Shown: in pieces, positions 35,905 through 45,160 of the stretch
Numbering within the stretch: position 1 is the stretch's first letter
Layout: the number at the start of each line of letters is the position of its first letter
NCBI GenBank assembly: GCA_044228505.1
Contig: JBGAUT010000013.1
Span: 1-64,000, forward strand
Source: JAEUKA01 sp044228505
GTDB lineage: Bacteria > Myxococcota_A > Polyangia > Palsa-1104 > JAEUJZ01
Length of the DNA: 64,000 nucleotides
Direction of reading: 5' to 3'
Notes under the pieces: generated by a model
What the model saw: the letters and a program-made list of their open reading frames with translations, nothing else
What the model was told of the DNA's origin: nothing
Database searches by the model: none
Translations under genes and position numbers: made by a program

Positions 35905-38064
35905 ATGAGCCCCACCACTCAGTACACAACGTGCAACCTGTGCGAGGCCATGTGCGGCTTGGCCGTCACCGTTGAAGACGGTCGGGTCACCAGCATTCGC
36001 GGCGATGAGCAGGACTCCTTTTCGGCCGGTCACATCTGTCCCAAGGCGTTTGCACTTCGCGAAGTCTACGAAGACCCGGACCGCCTACGCCAGCCCATGC
36101 GTCGAACCGCCAACGGCTTTGTGCCCATCGGCTGGGATGAGGCGCTCGACGAGGTTGTCAGCAAACTGTCGGCCATCCGCCGCCGCGATGGCAAACACGC
36201 GATCGGCATCTATGCGGGCAATCCGACCGTGCACAACCTGCAAGCGCTGCTTGGCTACGCCGGTTTTTTGCGAGCGCTCGGTTCACGCAACCGCTTCGAC
36301 GCCAACTCTCAAGATGCCAACCCTCGCTTGCTCACCAGCCTGCTTCTGTACGGCGAGCACACCACAATTCCGGTTCCCGACATCGACCGCACCCACTACA
36401 TGCTGATGCTTGGTGCCAACCCAGCAGCCTCGGGCGGCAGCTTGATGTCACTCGGCGATGTCAAAAAACGAGTACGCGGAATCAAGGCACGCGGCGGAAA
36501 ACTGGTGCTCATCGATCCGCGCCGCAGCGAAACCAGCGACTGGGCCAGCGAACACCACTTCATCCGCCCCGGTGGTGATGCAGCGTTTCTGCTGGCACTG
36601 CTGCATGTGCTGTGCGCCGAGCAAAAGGTCCGCTGGACCGAAGTCCGTCGCCTCTCGCGTGACAGCGAGCGCATCGAAACGCTGGTCCGTGATTTTGCAC
36701 CCGCCACGGTCGCCGAGCAGATTGGCATCCCGGCAGACACCATCATCCGCATTGCCCGCGAGTTTGCCGCTGCGCCTAGCGCCGTCGCCTATGGTCGCAT
36801 CGGAACGTGCCAGCAGGAGCTAGGTACCGTTACCAACTGGCTGATCGACGTGCTCAACCTGTTTACTGGAAACCTGGATCGCGAAGGCGGTTCGATGTTT
36901 CCACAGCCCGCGTTTGACCTGGGTGCCCTGGGTCGCAAGGTGGCAGGGAGTGACTACGCTCGGTGGCGCTCCCGCATCCGAGGTCTGCCCGAAGTCGGTG
37001 GCAACCTTCCGGCCTCGGTGATGGCCGAGGAAATGGAGACCGCCGGACCGGGACAGATTCGCGCCTTGGTGTGCGTGCTCGGCAACCCGGTGATGTCCGT
37101 GCCAAACAGCGAACGACTCGATCGCGCACTGGCGGGACTCGAGTTCATGGTGTCGCTCGATTACTACATCAACGAGACCTCGCGCCACGCGCACATCATC
37201 CTGCCCGGTCGCCACGCACTCGAGCGGTCACAGTACGATGTCGTGTTTCACGCGCTGCAAGTCCGCAACACTGCCAAGTACTCGCTGCCGGTGCTACAGC
37301 CCGCTGCGGATTCCCGGACCGACTTTGACATTCTGTATGAGCTGTCGATGCGCTTGGGAGGACTGCGAACTGGTGTACCGCTCGTCGACCAAGCGCTGAA
37401 ACTAGGCCATCGCTTTGGACTACGTCTGACCCCGGAACACATCGTTGATTTGGCGGTTCGCACCGGTACCTATGGCGATCGGTTCCTGCCTGGGCGTCAC
37501 GGGCTCAGCCTCCGAAAGCTCACGGAGTCGCCGCACGGAATCGATCTGGGACCGCTCCGTTCCTGTCTCGAAAAACGCATTCGAACCCAAGACGGACAGA
37601 TCAATCTGGCCCCGCAGATTTTGATCGATGATGTACAGCGCGTCAGGACGTGGCTTGCGCACACCAAGGAGTCCGGGATGCTGCTGATTGGGCGACGGCA
37701 GCTCCGCACCAACAATTCCTGGATGCACAACTGTCCATCGTTGGTGAAGGGACCAGACCGATCCGCGCTATTGATGAATCCTCACGACGCCACCCGGTTG
37801 GGACTAACGGAGGGACAGACGGTGCAGGTCGACAGCCGCGTGGGCTCTGTCACCGTATCACTCGCGATAAGTGATGAGATCATGCCGGGAGTGGTGTCTT
37901 TGCCGCACGGATTTGGTCATCAGCAAGCGGCCGCGACTCTGCGGGTAGCAGGAGCCATGAAGGGGAGCAATATCAATATACTCACCGACGAAACACTCCT
38001 TGATCCCTTGTCAGGGACGGCCAGCCTAAATGGCGTCCCGGTACGCATCAGCACGCCTCCCTAA
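35905..38064 (+). CDS. Molybdopterin oxidoreductase, DMSO reductase family
   Basis: A 719-aa enzyme of the formate dehydrogenase/nitrate reductase superfamily. The N-terminus has a complete [4Fe-4S] motif (TTCNLCEAMCG ... GHICPK). The central part binds the bis-MGD cofactor (LMLGANPAASGGS, LVLIDPRRSETSDWA, LGNPVMSVPNSERL), and the C-terminal domain is of molydop-binding type (NNSWMHNCPS, MNPHDATRLGLTEGQTVQVD). Where Cys, Sec or Ser often ligates Mo, the sequence reads DANSQDANPRLL, so no Cys is present. There is no Tat signal, so it is cytoplasmic. AAGGA precedes the ATG. The substrate is unknown; no electron-transfer subunit is adjacent. Confidence 0.92.
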   Translation: MSPTTQYTTCNLCEAMCGLAVTVEDGRVTSIRGDEQDSFSAGHICPKAFALREVYEDPDRLRQPMRRTANGFVPIGWDEALDEVVSKLSAIRRRDGKHAIGIYAGNPTVHNLQALLGYAGFLRALGSRNRFDANSQDANPRLLTSLLLYGEHTTIPVPDIDRTHYMLMLGANPAASGGSLMSLGDVKKRVRGIKARGGKLVLIDPRRSETSDWASEHHFIRPGGDAAFLLALLHVLCAEQKVRWTEVRRLSRDSERIETLVRDFAPATVAEQIGIPADTIIRIAREFAAAPSAVAYGRIGTCQQELGTVTNWLIDVLNLFTGNLDREGGSMFPQPAFDLGALGRKVAGSDYARWRSRIRGLPEVGGNLPASVMAEEMETAGPGQIRALVCVLGNPVMSVPNSERLDRALAGLEFMVSLDYYINETSRHAHIILPGRHALERSQYDVVFHALQVRNTAKYSLPVLQPAADSRTDFDILYELSMRLGGLRTGVPLVDQALKLGHRFGLRLTPEHIVDLAVRTGTYGDRFLPGRHGLSLRKLTESPHGIDLGPLRSCLEKRIRTQDGQINLAPQILIDDVQRVRTWLAHTKESGMLLIGRRQLRTNNSWMHNCPSLVKGPDRSALLMNPHDATRLGLTEGQTVQVDSRVGSVTVSLAISDEIMPGVVSLPHGFGHQQAAATLRVAGAMKGSNINILTDETLLDPLSGTASLNGVPVRISTPP

Positions 38065-38115
38065 TCAGAAGGGAACGTGTAGGAATCCTGTAGGAATCCA
38101 TCGCGAGACACCAGC

Positions 38116-38865
38116 ATGAGCCACCCCGTTCGCATCATCGGTAGCTATCTGTCGCCCTTTGTTCGAAAAGTCTTGGTCTTTTTGGATCAGAAGGGAATCC
38201 CGTTTCAGATCGATCCGATCGTGCCTTTCTTTGGCGATGATCGGTTCTCCCAAGTAAGCCCACTCCGTCGGATACCTGTATTGATCGATGACCGAGTCAC
38301 GCTCAGCGATTCCTCTGTAATCTGTCAGTACCTGGAAGATCGCTATCCGACACCGTCTTTGTATCCGCTGGATATTGCGAGACGTGCCGAGGCTCGCTGG
38401 ATCGAGGAATACTCCGATACCCGAATGGCCGAGGTCTTCATCTGGAGGATCTTCAATCAGGTAGCCATCGGTCCAGCGGTGTGGGATGAACCGGCCAATC
38501 ACGAAGTGGTCCAGAGAGCACGCGAGCAAGAACTCCCAAGCATCATGGACTACCTGGAGCAGCTCATCCCCGCTTCTGGATTCCTGTTTGGGAATCTCTG
38601 TATCGCTGATATTTCTCTCGGGGCGATGTTCCGCAATGTCGCTCTGGCAAGGATTCCGCTCGACCCGACGCGCTGGCCGAAAACGGTGTACTACCTGGAG
38701 CGCGTTCACTCTTTAGATAGTTTCGCGAAGCTATTTCCCATCGAACACCGACTGATCCGAACCCCCCCGCGCCAACATCGCGCCGTGCTCGCGGAGCTGC
38801 ATGTGCCGCTGACCCCGGACAGCTATGCCAGTGAGTCACCACGACGAGGGGTGATGCGTACGTAG
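38116..38865 (+). CDS. Glutathione S-transferase family protein
   Basis: A 249-aa protein with an N-terminal thioredoxin-like domain (RIIGSYLSPFVRKVLVFLDQ; RRIPVLIDD with the cis-Pro; LSDSSVICQYLEDRYP) and a helical C-terminal domain (LFGNLCIADISLGAMF). The catalytic region reads S-P-F, fitting Ser-type or thiol-free GSTs. A tail of about 40 residues follows the normal domain end. It lies 51 bp after the molybdopterin oxidoreductase on the same strand and may be co-transcribed. Its role could be detoxification or redox chaperoning. Confidence 0.9.
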   Translation: MSHPVRIIGSYLSPFVRKVLVFLDQKGIPFQIDPIVPFFGDDRFSQVSPLRRIPVLIDDRVTLSDSSVICQYLEDRYPTPSLYPLDIARRAEARWIEEYSDTRMAEVFIWRIFNQVAIGPAVWDEPANHEVVQRAREQELPSIMDYLEQLIPASGFLFGNLCIADISLGAMFRNVALARIPLDPTRWPKTVYYLERVHSLDSFAKLFPIEHRLIRTPPRQHRAVLAELHVPLTPDSYASESPRRGVMRT

Positions 38866-38884
38866 TCGCAGAATGGGGAGACCA

Positions 38885-40288
38885 CTACGGAGTCAGCGTT
38901 AGTAAAAAACTATACGGAGACAGTCCTACCGTACCGACCTGCGTACTCTTGCTCACTAGGCCGGCACCGACAACCTGATCGCCAGGGAGAATCGCCGTTC
39001 CCTTGACCTCGTCGTACGAGGTTCCACCGAAGCGATGTGCCCAACGAACCCGCCCGTCAGCGGCGCTCTTGAACAGGAACGACTGCCCGGCAGTGACGAC
39101 CGTGTTTCCGAACCCAAAGTCGATGTCTCCGTCTGCTCGACCCCCGAGTACGATCTGTCCGGTGGAGTCCACCGCCGGATTGGTCAGATAGATTCCATTG
39201 TTCGAGGGCAGCATGAAGGATCCCAGGTGCGCTCCGGTGCCAGAGTACTGAGCCCAAAAGATCGCCCGGTTTGTCGAGGGCGTTCGCGGACCCCCACCAA
39301 AATCCACGCTGCCGTTGAAATCGCCGACGTACCAAATCGTTCCACCGATTCCAGCAACAACGGTACTGACAGAGTACTGTCTCTGTACAAAGCGCTTGCT
39401 CCAGCGAGCAACCCCATCTGGCGCAAACCGGACCAGGAATGCATCGACGCTCGGGTTTGTACCAACGTTGCCATCTCCGAAGTCAATCGGATAGCCCGCC
39501 GTACCCGCCACCACCACGTCGCCATCAGACATCACCGCCAATCCAGATGACTGATCGTAACTGGTAAAGCCAAAGCGCTTCGACAGAAGGTGCGCTCCGG
39601 TCGTGCTGAGTTTGAGCAGATAGATATCGCGGGAACCCGCTGAGGTCAGCGTGCCACCGCCAAAGTCGATGGTGTCTTCAAACCCGCCGGTCACCCACAG
39701 GCTGCCATCAGCCGCAAACCCCGTCGAGATCCCCACGTCAACCGCGTTCACGGTCGGTCCGCCGTAGGTCCGGAAAAATCGCTGAGTACCGGTCGCGGTA
39801 TACTCGATTACAAACGCGTCGTGCGTACCGGTGGCCGCTGAGCGCAGAGAGTATCCCACCACCGCCACGTTGCCGTCTTTGTCTGCACTGACCTTGCGCG
39901 GCACATCGCTGTAGGCGCGTCCAAACGTCTTGGCCCACTGCCGCTGACCGAGCTTGTCAAACTTGATCAAGAAACAGTCCGAGCTCCCGCTGCTCGACAC
40001 CGGTCCATCCCCAAAGTCAGCATTCGAAAAGCTGCCCGTTAGATAAATGGATCCATCGGCGGCGGTCGCCACATCTTCAACCTGCGCGCTGTAGCTACGT
40101 GCCCACAGCGGCTTACCCTCTGCAGGTGGCAGCGCCAAATCAGCGGCTGGCATCAGATCGGGGAGCGTCCCGCCACCATCAGGTGACTCGGACATGGCCA
40201 AATCGGAAGTGGTCCCCGTTCCCTGTGTTGCTCCGCCCTGTGAACAACCCGAGAGAACCACCCACAGAGCTGCGGCTCGATAGTTCAT
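38885..40288 (-). CDS. SBBP/delta-60-type repeat lipoprotein
   Basis: A 467-aa surface protein. The short signal peptide ends WVVLSGCSQ (lipobox, Cys about 15), followed by a Pro/Asp spacer with TLPDLMPAADLALPP, a style common in lipoproteins of this genome. The mature part consists of about seven copies of a propeller-blade repeat, each reading roughly 'WAKTFG..., V..D.DGNVAVVGYS' and 'IDFGGGTLTS..D.YLLKL'. This matches SBBP/delta-60 beta-propeller repeats. Ligand unknown. The gene is convergent with the GST gene (19 bp gap). No Shine-Dalgarno sequence is visible; a TACTAAAT box lies just before the ATG. Confidence 0.87.
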   Translation of the reverse strand: MNYRAAALWVVLSGCSQGGATQGTGTTSDLAMSESPDGGGTLPDLMPAADLALPPAEGKPLWARSYSAQVEDVATAADGSIYLTGSFSNADFGDGPVSSSGSSDCFLIKFDKLGQRQWAKTFGRAYSDVPRKVSADKDGNVAVVGYSLRSAATGTHDAFVIEYTATGTQRFFRTYGGPTVNAVDVGISTGFAADGSLWVTGGFEDTIDFGGGTLTSAGSRDIYLLKLSTTGAHLLSKRFGFTSYDQSSGLAVMSDGDVVVAGTAGYPIDFGDGNVGTNPSVDAFLVRFAPDGVARWSKRFVQRQYSVSTVVAGIGGTIWYVGDFNGSVDFGGGPRTPSTNRAIFWAQYSGTGAHLGSFMLPSNNGIYLTNPAVDSTGQIVLGGRADGDIDFGFGNTVVTAGQSFLFKSAADGRVRWAHRFGGTSYDEVKGTAILPGDQVVGAGLVSKSTQVGTVGLSPYSFLLTLTP

Positions 40289-40363
40289 CTATTTAGTAGA
40301 CCCTGATCGGGCCGCAGTTTCAATCCAGCCCTCGCTCGCGCCCCATCGAGTGGGCCAGAAAGA

Positions 40364-40918
40364 TTACTTTCTTTTCGGATCCGCACCCGCGTAGTACTTC
40401 ATCAGTCGCTTTTCCCCTACGGTGTGAATCCGGCGCTCTGCCACCAGCTCGTGAAGGGGTTGACGGAGCTTTTCCATCAGCTCCGCACGTACCACACCGA
40501 CATTGCCGAGCAGCTCATCATTGGTGTTGCCCGCAATCTCTCTGCGGCTAAGACCATCCTTGATTCCGGACAGCACGTTGACAATCAAGCCCTTCAGCGA
40601 ATTCTTCTGCGCATCGCTCAGTCGGGACCGTCGCGCCGCCTTCCCACTCGGCTTCGATGAGGGCTCAGACTCCCTGCGTCCGCCCGCAAGCGTCGCCGCA
40701 AAATCGAGGATGCCCATCGTCGACACCGCCGCCCACACATCTTTGTGCTGCTGAATGCCGGTCAAAAACTGATCCACCGTGACGCGATTGCTGGGATGAA
40801 GCTTTTCAAACATGCGCGTCGCAGCTTGCTTCCGCAGATCCTCATTGCGCGCTTGTAGCTCTTGTTCAAACAGCGAACCAATATCCAGTCCGGTTCCAGA
40901 AATCGTCTTTGCAGCCAT
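40364..40918 (-). CDS. Hypothetical protein, possible winged-helix
   Basis: A 184-aa soluble, basic protein. The N-terminal half is helical (FEQELQARNEDLRKQAATRM). A Lys/Arg/Ser-rich linker (SSKPSGKAARRSRLSDAQK) follows, then a domain of about 75 residues with the feel of a winged helix (GLSRREIAGNTNDELLGNVG ... LVAERRIHTVGEKRLMKYY). A DNA-binding or partition-like role is possible but not shown. The ATG follows GGAGAATG at workable spacing. It stands alone, 75 bp from the delta-60 lipoprotein gene. Confidence 0.75.
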   Translation of the reverse strand: MAAKTISGTGLDIGSLFEQELQARNEDLRKQAATRMFEKLHPSNRVTVDQFLTGIQQHKDVWAAVSTMGILDFAATLAGGRRESEPSSKPSGKAARRSRLSDAQKNSLKGLIVNVLSGIKDGLSRREIAGNTNDELLGNVGVVRAELMEKLRQPLHELVAERRIHTVGEKRLMKYYAGADPKRK

Positions 40919-41401
40919 CAGTTCATTCTCCGTATGTGAAAGGTGTATTTACGTCCACGGGCAGACTTGTGCGAACTGCCTCCGCTTTGATTATCAGAAC
41001 AGCCATTTCTCGACGGAAACGACCATACTCTGAGCCAATTGGCCAAGCAAAATCGGAGCAACTCGAATACCCAAGACAGCGCGGGGATTGAATGCGCGTT
41101 CTATTGGGCATGTCAAGCAATTTGACTAGCGCACGGGCAATCCAGCGCTACCGCTTCCGTCAAATCGCGAATCAGCGAACGAAGCCCAACTGCCAAGCCG
41201 AACATAAAAATGATCAGCGGGCCGGGGCACTGCGAAAGATCGAAAATCAACTACCCCGGAAACGCCATCTGTTCCGCCAACACCACAAAGCCCATCGACC
41301 TCTGTCTTGATCTTGTCGCACTCCTACTGGCGGTTTGCGGAGGCAGATCGCTCTCCCCGATTTCCAAGCACAGCCAGCCGGAATGCGGCATCCTAGGTAC
41401 C
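40919..41401. other. Intergenic region, no gene seen
   Basis: This 483-bp gap lies between two divergent genes. Short frames within it have no convincing start, codon pattern or recognisable motif. On the minus strand a possible -10 (TAAATA) lies about 32 bp upstream of the gene at 40918. A GCCG-gaatg-CGGC hairpin sits about 15 bp before the metallophosphoesterase start. Nothing else was supported. Confidence 0.4.
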
Positions 41402-42595
41402 ATGCCGTGGTGGTTTGGATATCTGACGCTTGGGGCCTGGCTGCTCGTCGTTGCTTGTGCGGCGATGGCGCGAGGTCGACAGTTTGCGACGTTTGCCGGG
41501 GTGATCGTCGGTCTGCATTCCCTGATTGCTGCAGAGATCGCGCCGATGTTCGCGAACGTAATGCCAGTGTTTGTCGTACTGCACCTTGCGGTCTACGTAC
41601 ACTTTGTGATGCTGACACGGGCGCGGATGCGACCGCTCCTGTATCGGCTACTCATCAGTTGGCCAGGCTCCTTCTTCTGGGCCGGAACGCTGCTGGCGAT
41701 GCCCTGGGCAGTGGCCCGTGCTCTGGGATTTACGCCATGGGGCATCGTCATTCCGTACGCGATCGCCGCCATCGGGTTCATTCAGTCACATGCAACGCAC
41801 CCCGAAGAGATCGACTTAGTCGTCGGTGATCAGCATTCCGACACGCCACAGCCGCGCCCCCATCCGCGAGGCAAAACCCGCGAAGAGCGCCCACTCCGAA
41901 TCGTGCAGATTACGGATCCCCACATTGGTCCATTTATGTCCGTAGAGCGCCTCCGCAGGATTGCCGAAGACGCGGTCGCCAAGCAGCCCGATCTAGTCTG
42001 TCTAACTGGCGATTTTTTGACCATGGAATCGCAGAGCGATCCAGAGCTGTTGCGCCGGGCCTTTGAGCCGCTCACGGCACTCAAAGGCCGCGTTTTCGCC
42101 TGCCATGGCAACCATGATCATGAAGCCCCCGCGATCGTTCGATCAGCGCTCACGGCGAACGGAATCGTCTTGCTCGTGGATGACGCCGCAATCCTAGATA
42201 CCGAGGCTGGCCGCGTCCATATCATCGGTATGGACTTTGTGTGGCAAAAGCGTGCCGAGCGCATGCAACGTGTCTGCGCAGAGCATCCCCGCATACCGGG
42301 CACGACGCGAATCGTCATGCTGCACGACCCAGGTGCGTTCAAACACCTACCGGAGGGAGAAGCCGATCTCGTCCTGTCCGGCCACACCCATGGCGGTCAG
42401 GTCGGTCTGCTCAGCTTGGGATTGTCGTGGACGTTTTTGCGGCTGTTCGGAATCTCGATTCCGGATCATGGCTTCTGGGCGCGTGGTCGAGATCGGATGT
42501 ACGTCCATCGTGGCACCGGACACTACGGATTCCCGCTGCGGGTCGGTGTCCCCGCCGAAGAGAGCTTGCTCCGCATCCACCGCTCGCAGGCCTAG
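41402..42595 (+). CDS. Membrane metallophosphoesterase (YkuE/YaeI-like)
   Basis: A 397-aa protein with four or five N-terminal transmembrane helices (about 1-130) and a C-terminal calcineurin-type phosphoesterase domain. The binuclear metal site is intact: ITDPHIG (D-x-H), LTGDFLTME (GD), CHGNHDHE (GNHD), MLHDPGAF (H) and LVLSGHTHGGQ (GHTH). This is the arrangement of UDP-diacylglucosamine or phospholipid phosphoesterases of the YkuE/YaeI group, so a lipid substrate is likely. The ATG at 41402 opens the first TM helix. It is followed by a nested inverted repeat and then the second kinase gene. Confidence 0.9.
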   Translation: MPWWFGYLTLGAWLLVVACAAMARGRQFATFAGVIVGLHSLIAAEIAPMFANVMPVFVVLHLAVYVHFVMLTRARMRPLLYRLLISWPGSFFWAGTLLAMPWAVARALGFTPWGIVIPYAIAAIGFIQSHATHPEEIDLVVGDQHSDTPQPRPHPRGKTREERPLRIVQITDPHIGPFMSVERLRRIAEDAVAKQPDLVCLTGDFLTMESQSDPELLRRAFEPLTALKGRVFACHGNHDHEAPAIVRSALTANGIVLLVDDAAILDTEAGRVHIIGMDFVWQKRAERMQRVCAEHPRIPGTTRIVMLHDPGAFKHLPEGEADLVLSGHTHGGQVGLLSLGLSWTFLRLFGISIPDHGFWARGRDRMYVHRGTGHYGFPLRVGVPAEESLLRIHRSQA

Positions 42596-42597
42596 AA

Positions 42598-42661
42598 CCT
42601 CGATTTTCGAACAATTCTGCTGAAACTGAACGGATTGTTCGGTCACACCGAACCATCGAGG
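42598..42661. promoter_or_regulatory. Nested inverted repeat between phosphoesterase and kinase
   Basis: Two perfect inverted repeats are nested: the outer arms are CCTCGAT (42598-42604) and ATCGAGG (42655-42661), the inner arms CGAACAAT (42608-42615) and ATTGTTCG (42634-42641). Together they could form one long stem-loop of 64 nt starting 3 bp after the phosphoesterase stop. It may end that transcript, act as a processed RNA structure, or bind a regulator of the kinase promoter just downstream. Confidence 0.55.
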
Positions 42662-42664
42662 GGC

Positions 42665-42693
42665 TTGCCATGCGCTACGCTGGCTGGGATAGT
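42665..42693 (+). promoter_or_regulatory. Putative sigma70-type promoter of kinase gene
   Basis: TTGCCA (42665-42670) and GATAGT (42688-42693) are 17 bp apart, matching 5/6 and 4/6 of the -35 and -10 consensus. The kinase ATG is 32 bp downstream. Confidence 0.4.
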
Positions 42694-42724
42694 ACATGGA
42701 AGGCTCTGGGTGGGAGTGTCGCAG

Positions 42725-45139
42725 ATGAAGTACGGAACCGTAGATGATTTGCGTTGTACCATCGATGTTGATAGCTCCGCAGAGGTCAGTCCGCTGTGGT
42801 ACGAAGCCCCCAGCAAACAGGCATCTCTGCTGGCACGGCGCTATGAGATTCAGGGACTTCTCGGGTCGGGTGGCGCGGGAAGCGTGTTTCGGGCTCGCGA
42901 TCTAGTCCTCGGCGAAGACATCGCACTGAAGATTCTCAAGCGCGTCGGACCCACTCCCGGTGAAGCGCTGGAGCATCTGCGCAACGAAGTACGCCTGGCC
43001 CGCAGAGTCACCCATCGTTCGATCGCACGAGTCTACGATTTGGTGGAGCACGAAGGATTCTACTTCCTCACCATGGAGTACATCGATGGACTGTCTTTGG
43101 CCAAGCGCCTGGGGCGGAGTCGATCCCACCAGCGCAAACTCCCACTCGCAGAGGTCATCACGCTGGCTTCCCAGATCGCCGAAGGACTCTCTGCTGCGCA
43201 TCTGGCCGACGTCGTGCACTGCGACCTCAAGCCAGAAAACGTCCTGCTATCGCGGGATGGCAGAACCATCCTCACCGACTTTGGAATTGCCCGGACTCGC
43301 TCCGAAGCTCCGGAGTCAGAGGTCACGCCTTCGGGAATGAGCGGCACCCCCGCCTACATGTCGCCCGAGCAAGTGTCTGGCGGTACGGTCGATGGTCGCT
43401 CCGATCTCTATGCACTGGGCGTCATGATGTTTGAAATGCTGAGTGGTCGGCTCCCGTTTCAGGGCGAGACGGGCAAGCAGGTTGCGATGGCACGGCACCT
43501 GGAAGATCCGCCGGATCTCGGCGCACTCTGTCCGGAGCTGCCGCAGGAAGCAACTGCTGCGGTGAATCGCTGCCTCCAGCGTCGACGCGAGGACCGATTT
43601 AACACCGCAGAGGAACTGCGGCGTGCGCTGCTGAGCATTCCTCTTTCAGTGGATCAACAGAGCTGTCGGGCAGTCCTCAATCATTCGTTTGATCTGGATG
43701 CCACGCTGGTTTTGCCAGCCGAAAACAGACTGCGCGTGGTCGCGGTGTCTCTGCTTCAAAATCACGGTGACGCAGCACAATCGTACATCGCGCAGGGGCT
43801 CACCGATTCATTAACCGATGCGATCTCTTCTCTGCGAGATACCCGGGTCGTCAGCAGTGCAGTGTTGGCCAAACAGGCTCACCACGGCGATCTGCTCGCT
43901 GCCGCCAAAGCGGCTGGAGCGCATGCACTGGTTAGTGGAGCCATTCGTATGAAAGGACAGCACCTGCTCGCTGTGCTGCGGATGGTGTCTGTCGAAGGGG
44001 GATTTCAGATCTGGACGCACAAATGGGAGATCCCGTTCGGCGAAGCCATCGGACTCTGCCAGCAAGCGACGCGGGCCATCGCGACTGCCCTATCCACTGA
44101 CGTGTCTGCACAACTTCACGACACCACCTTGGATCCAGAAACACTCGATCTCTATCTCCGTGCGCGACATCTGTACACAGGCACAGATCCTTCCTTCTTC
44201 AGGCGCAGCGTAGAACTTCTGGAGCAAGCGTTGGCGCGGCAGCCAAACAGTCCCTTGCTGCTCGCTGGGTATGCCAAAGCCGCAGCGCGATCCTGGTTTT
44301 GGGGTCATGAGGAAGATCGAGTCAAAGCCACCCACGCAGCGGAGCGAGCCGTTCAGGCGGCCCCTCATCAAGGCTCTCCCTATGCGGCGCAGGCGGCAGT
44401 CTTGTACGGAAGCGGTGACCTGCCAGGAGCGGTACGATCACTGCAGAGAGCGCTGACTCTGTCTCCACAACTGGCCGATGCGCACGATCTACTGGGGCGA
44501 ATCCTATCGGAGTGTGGACCCCTGTCTGACTCGGTGGCCCATTTAGAAACGGCACTACGGATTGACCCGACGCTACCGCGGGCCTGGCTCGACATCGTCC
44601 GGGTGTTTGCGATGACCGGGGTCTGGAAGCAGGTGGAAGCGATCCTGGATCGAGAAATCAGCGACCCTCGGCTGGTGCCGATGTGGTGGATGATGGCTGG
44701 CAGGATGGGGCTATGGCGACAGGATCCGCAGTGGGCCAAACACCTACTATCCATGCCAAGTGATGAGTCTTCGGGCTGCAAGCGGGGCAAGCGACTCCTC
44801 CTTCGCATGGCCGATCCGGAGGGCAGTGGTCGATTTACCCGAGAGGAACAGCACCACTTCTTTCAAGCCTTACCGAACAGCAATGCACGGCGAAGGACCG
44901 TTCTTCATCAGGGGCAAGCCGAACTCTACTGCCTAGATGGACGCTTTGCGGAAGCACTACACGCCATTCAAGAGAGCATCGATGACGGGCTGACCGATCA
45001 GATGTGGATGGACTTCTGTCCACTCCTTAAGCCCCTGCGTTCAGAGCCGAAATTTCTGAAGATGAGAGCGGAAGTCGCTGGCCATGCTGAACACATCCGC
45101 GCCACCTGGGGGATCACATCGCAAGATGGAGTCGCCTAG
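42725..45139 (+). CDS. Ser/Thr kinase with TolB-like and TPR domains, HCD catalytic loop
   Basis: An 804-aa soluble Hanks-type kinase. The N-lobe has LLGSGGAGSVFRARD and the Lys of DIALKILK; the C-lobe VVHCDLKPENVLL, LTDFGIART, GTPAYMSPEQ and GRSDLYALGVMMFEMLSGRL. The catalytic loop reads H-C-D instead of H-R-D, so it lacks the Arg that normally contacts the phosphorylated activation loop. After the kinase domain comes a TolB-like segment of the adenylate-cyclase-associated type (VVAVSLLQNHGDAAQSYIAQ, VSGAIRMKGQHLLAVLRM; about 340-460), then TPR repeats to the end. The ATG at 42725 has GGGAG about 9 nt upstream. Confidence 0.92.
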   Translation: MKYGTVDDLRCTIDVDSSAEVSPLWYEAPSKQASLLARRYEIQGLLGSGGAGSVFRARDLVLGEDIALKILKRVGPTPGEALEHLRNEVRLARRVTHRSIARVYDLVEHEGFYFLTMEYIDGLSLAKRLGRSRSHQRKLPLAEVITLASQIAEGLSAAHLADVVHCDLKPENVLLSRDGRTILTDFGIARTRSEAPESEVTPSGMSGTPAYMSPEQVSGGTVDGRSDLYALGVMMFEMLSGRLPFQGETGKQVAMARHLEDPPDLGALCPELPQEATAAVNRCLQRRREDRFNTAEELRRALLSIPLSVDQQSCRAVLNHSFDLDATLVLPAENRLRVVAVSLLQNHGDAAQSYIAQGLTDSLTDAISSLRDTRVVSSAVLAKQAHHGDLLAAAKAAGAHALVSGAIRMKGQHLLAVLRMVSVEGGFQIWTHKWEIPFGEAIGLCQQATRAIATALSTDVSAQLHDTTLDPETLDLYLRARHLYTGTDPSFFRRSVELLEQALARQPNSPLLLAGYAKAAARSWFWGHEEDRVKATHAAERAVQAAPHQGSPYAAQAAVLYGSGDLPGAVRSLQRALTLSPQLADAHDLLGRILSECGPLSDSVAHLETALRIDPTLPRAWLDIVRVFAMTGVWKQVEAILDREISDPRLVPMWWMMAGRMGLWRQDPQWAKHLLSMPSDESSGCKRGKRLLLRMADPEGSGRFTREEQHHFFQALPNSNARRRTVLHQGQAELYCLDGRFAEALHAIQESIDDGLTDQMWMDFCPLLKPLRSEPKFLKMRAEVAGHAEHIRATWGITSQDGVA

Positions 45140-45160
45140 GGTTCTCGCTTCAGTACGCCT

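Noticed and set aside
41092..41310. Possible small gene in the 40919-41401 gap
   Set aside because: No ribosome binding site, no hydrophobic or domain pattern, and skewed basic composition; not supportable as a gene.
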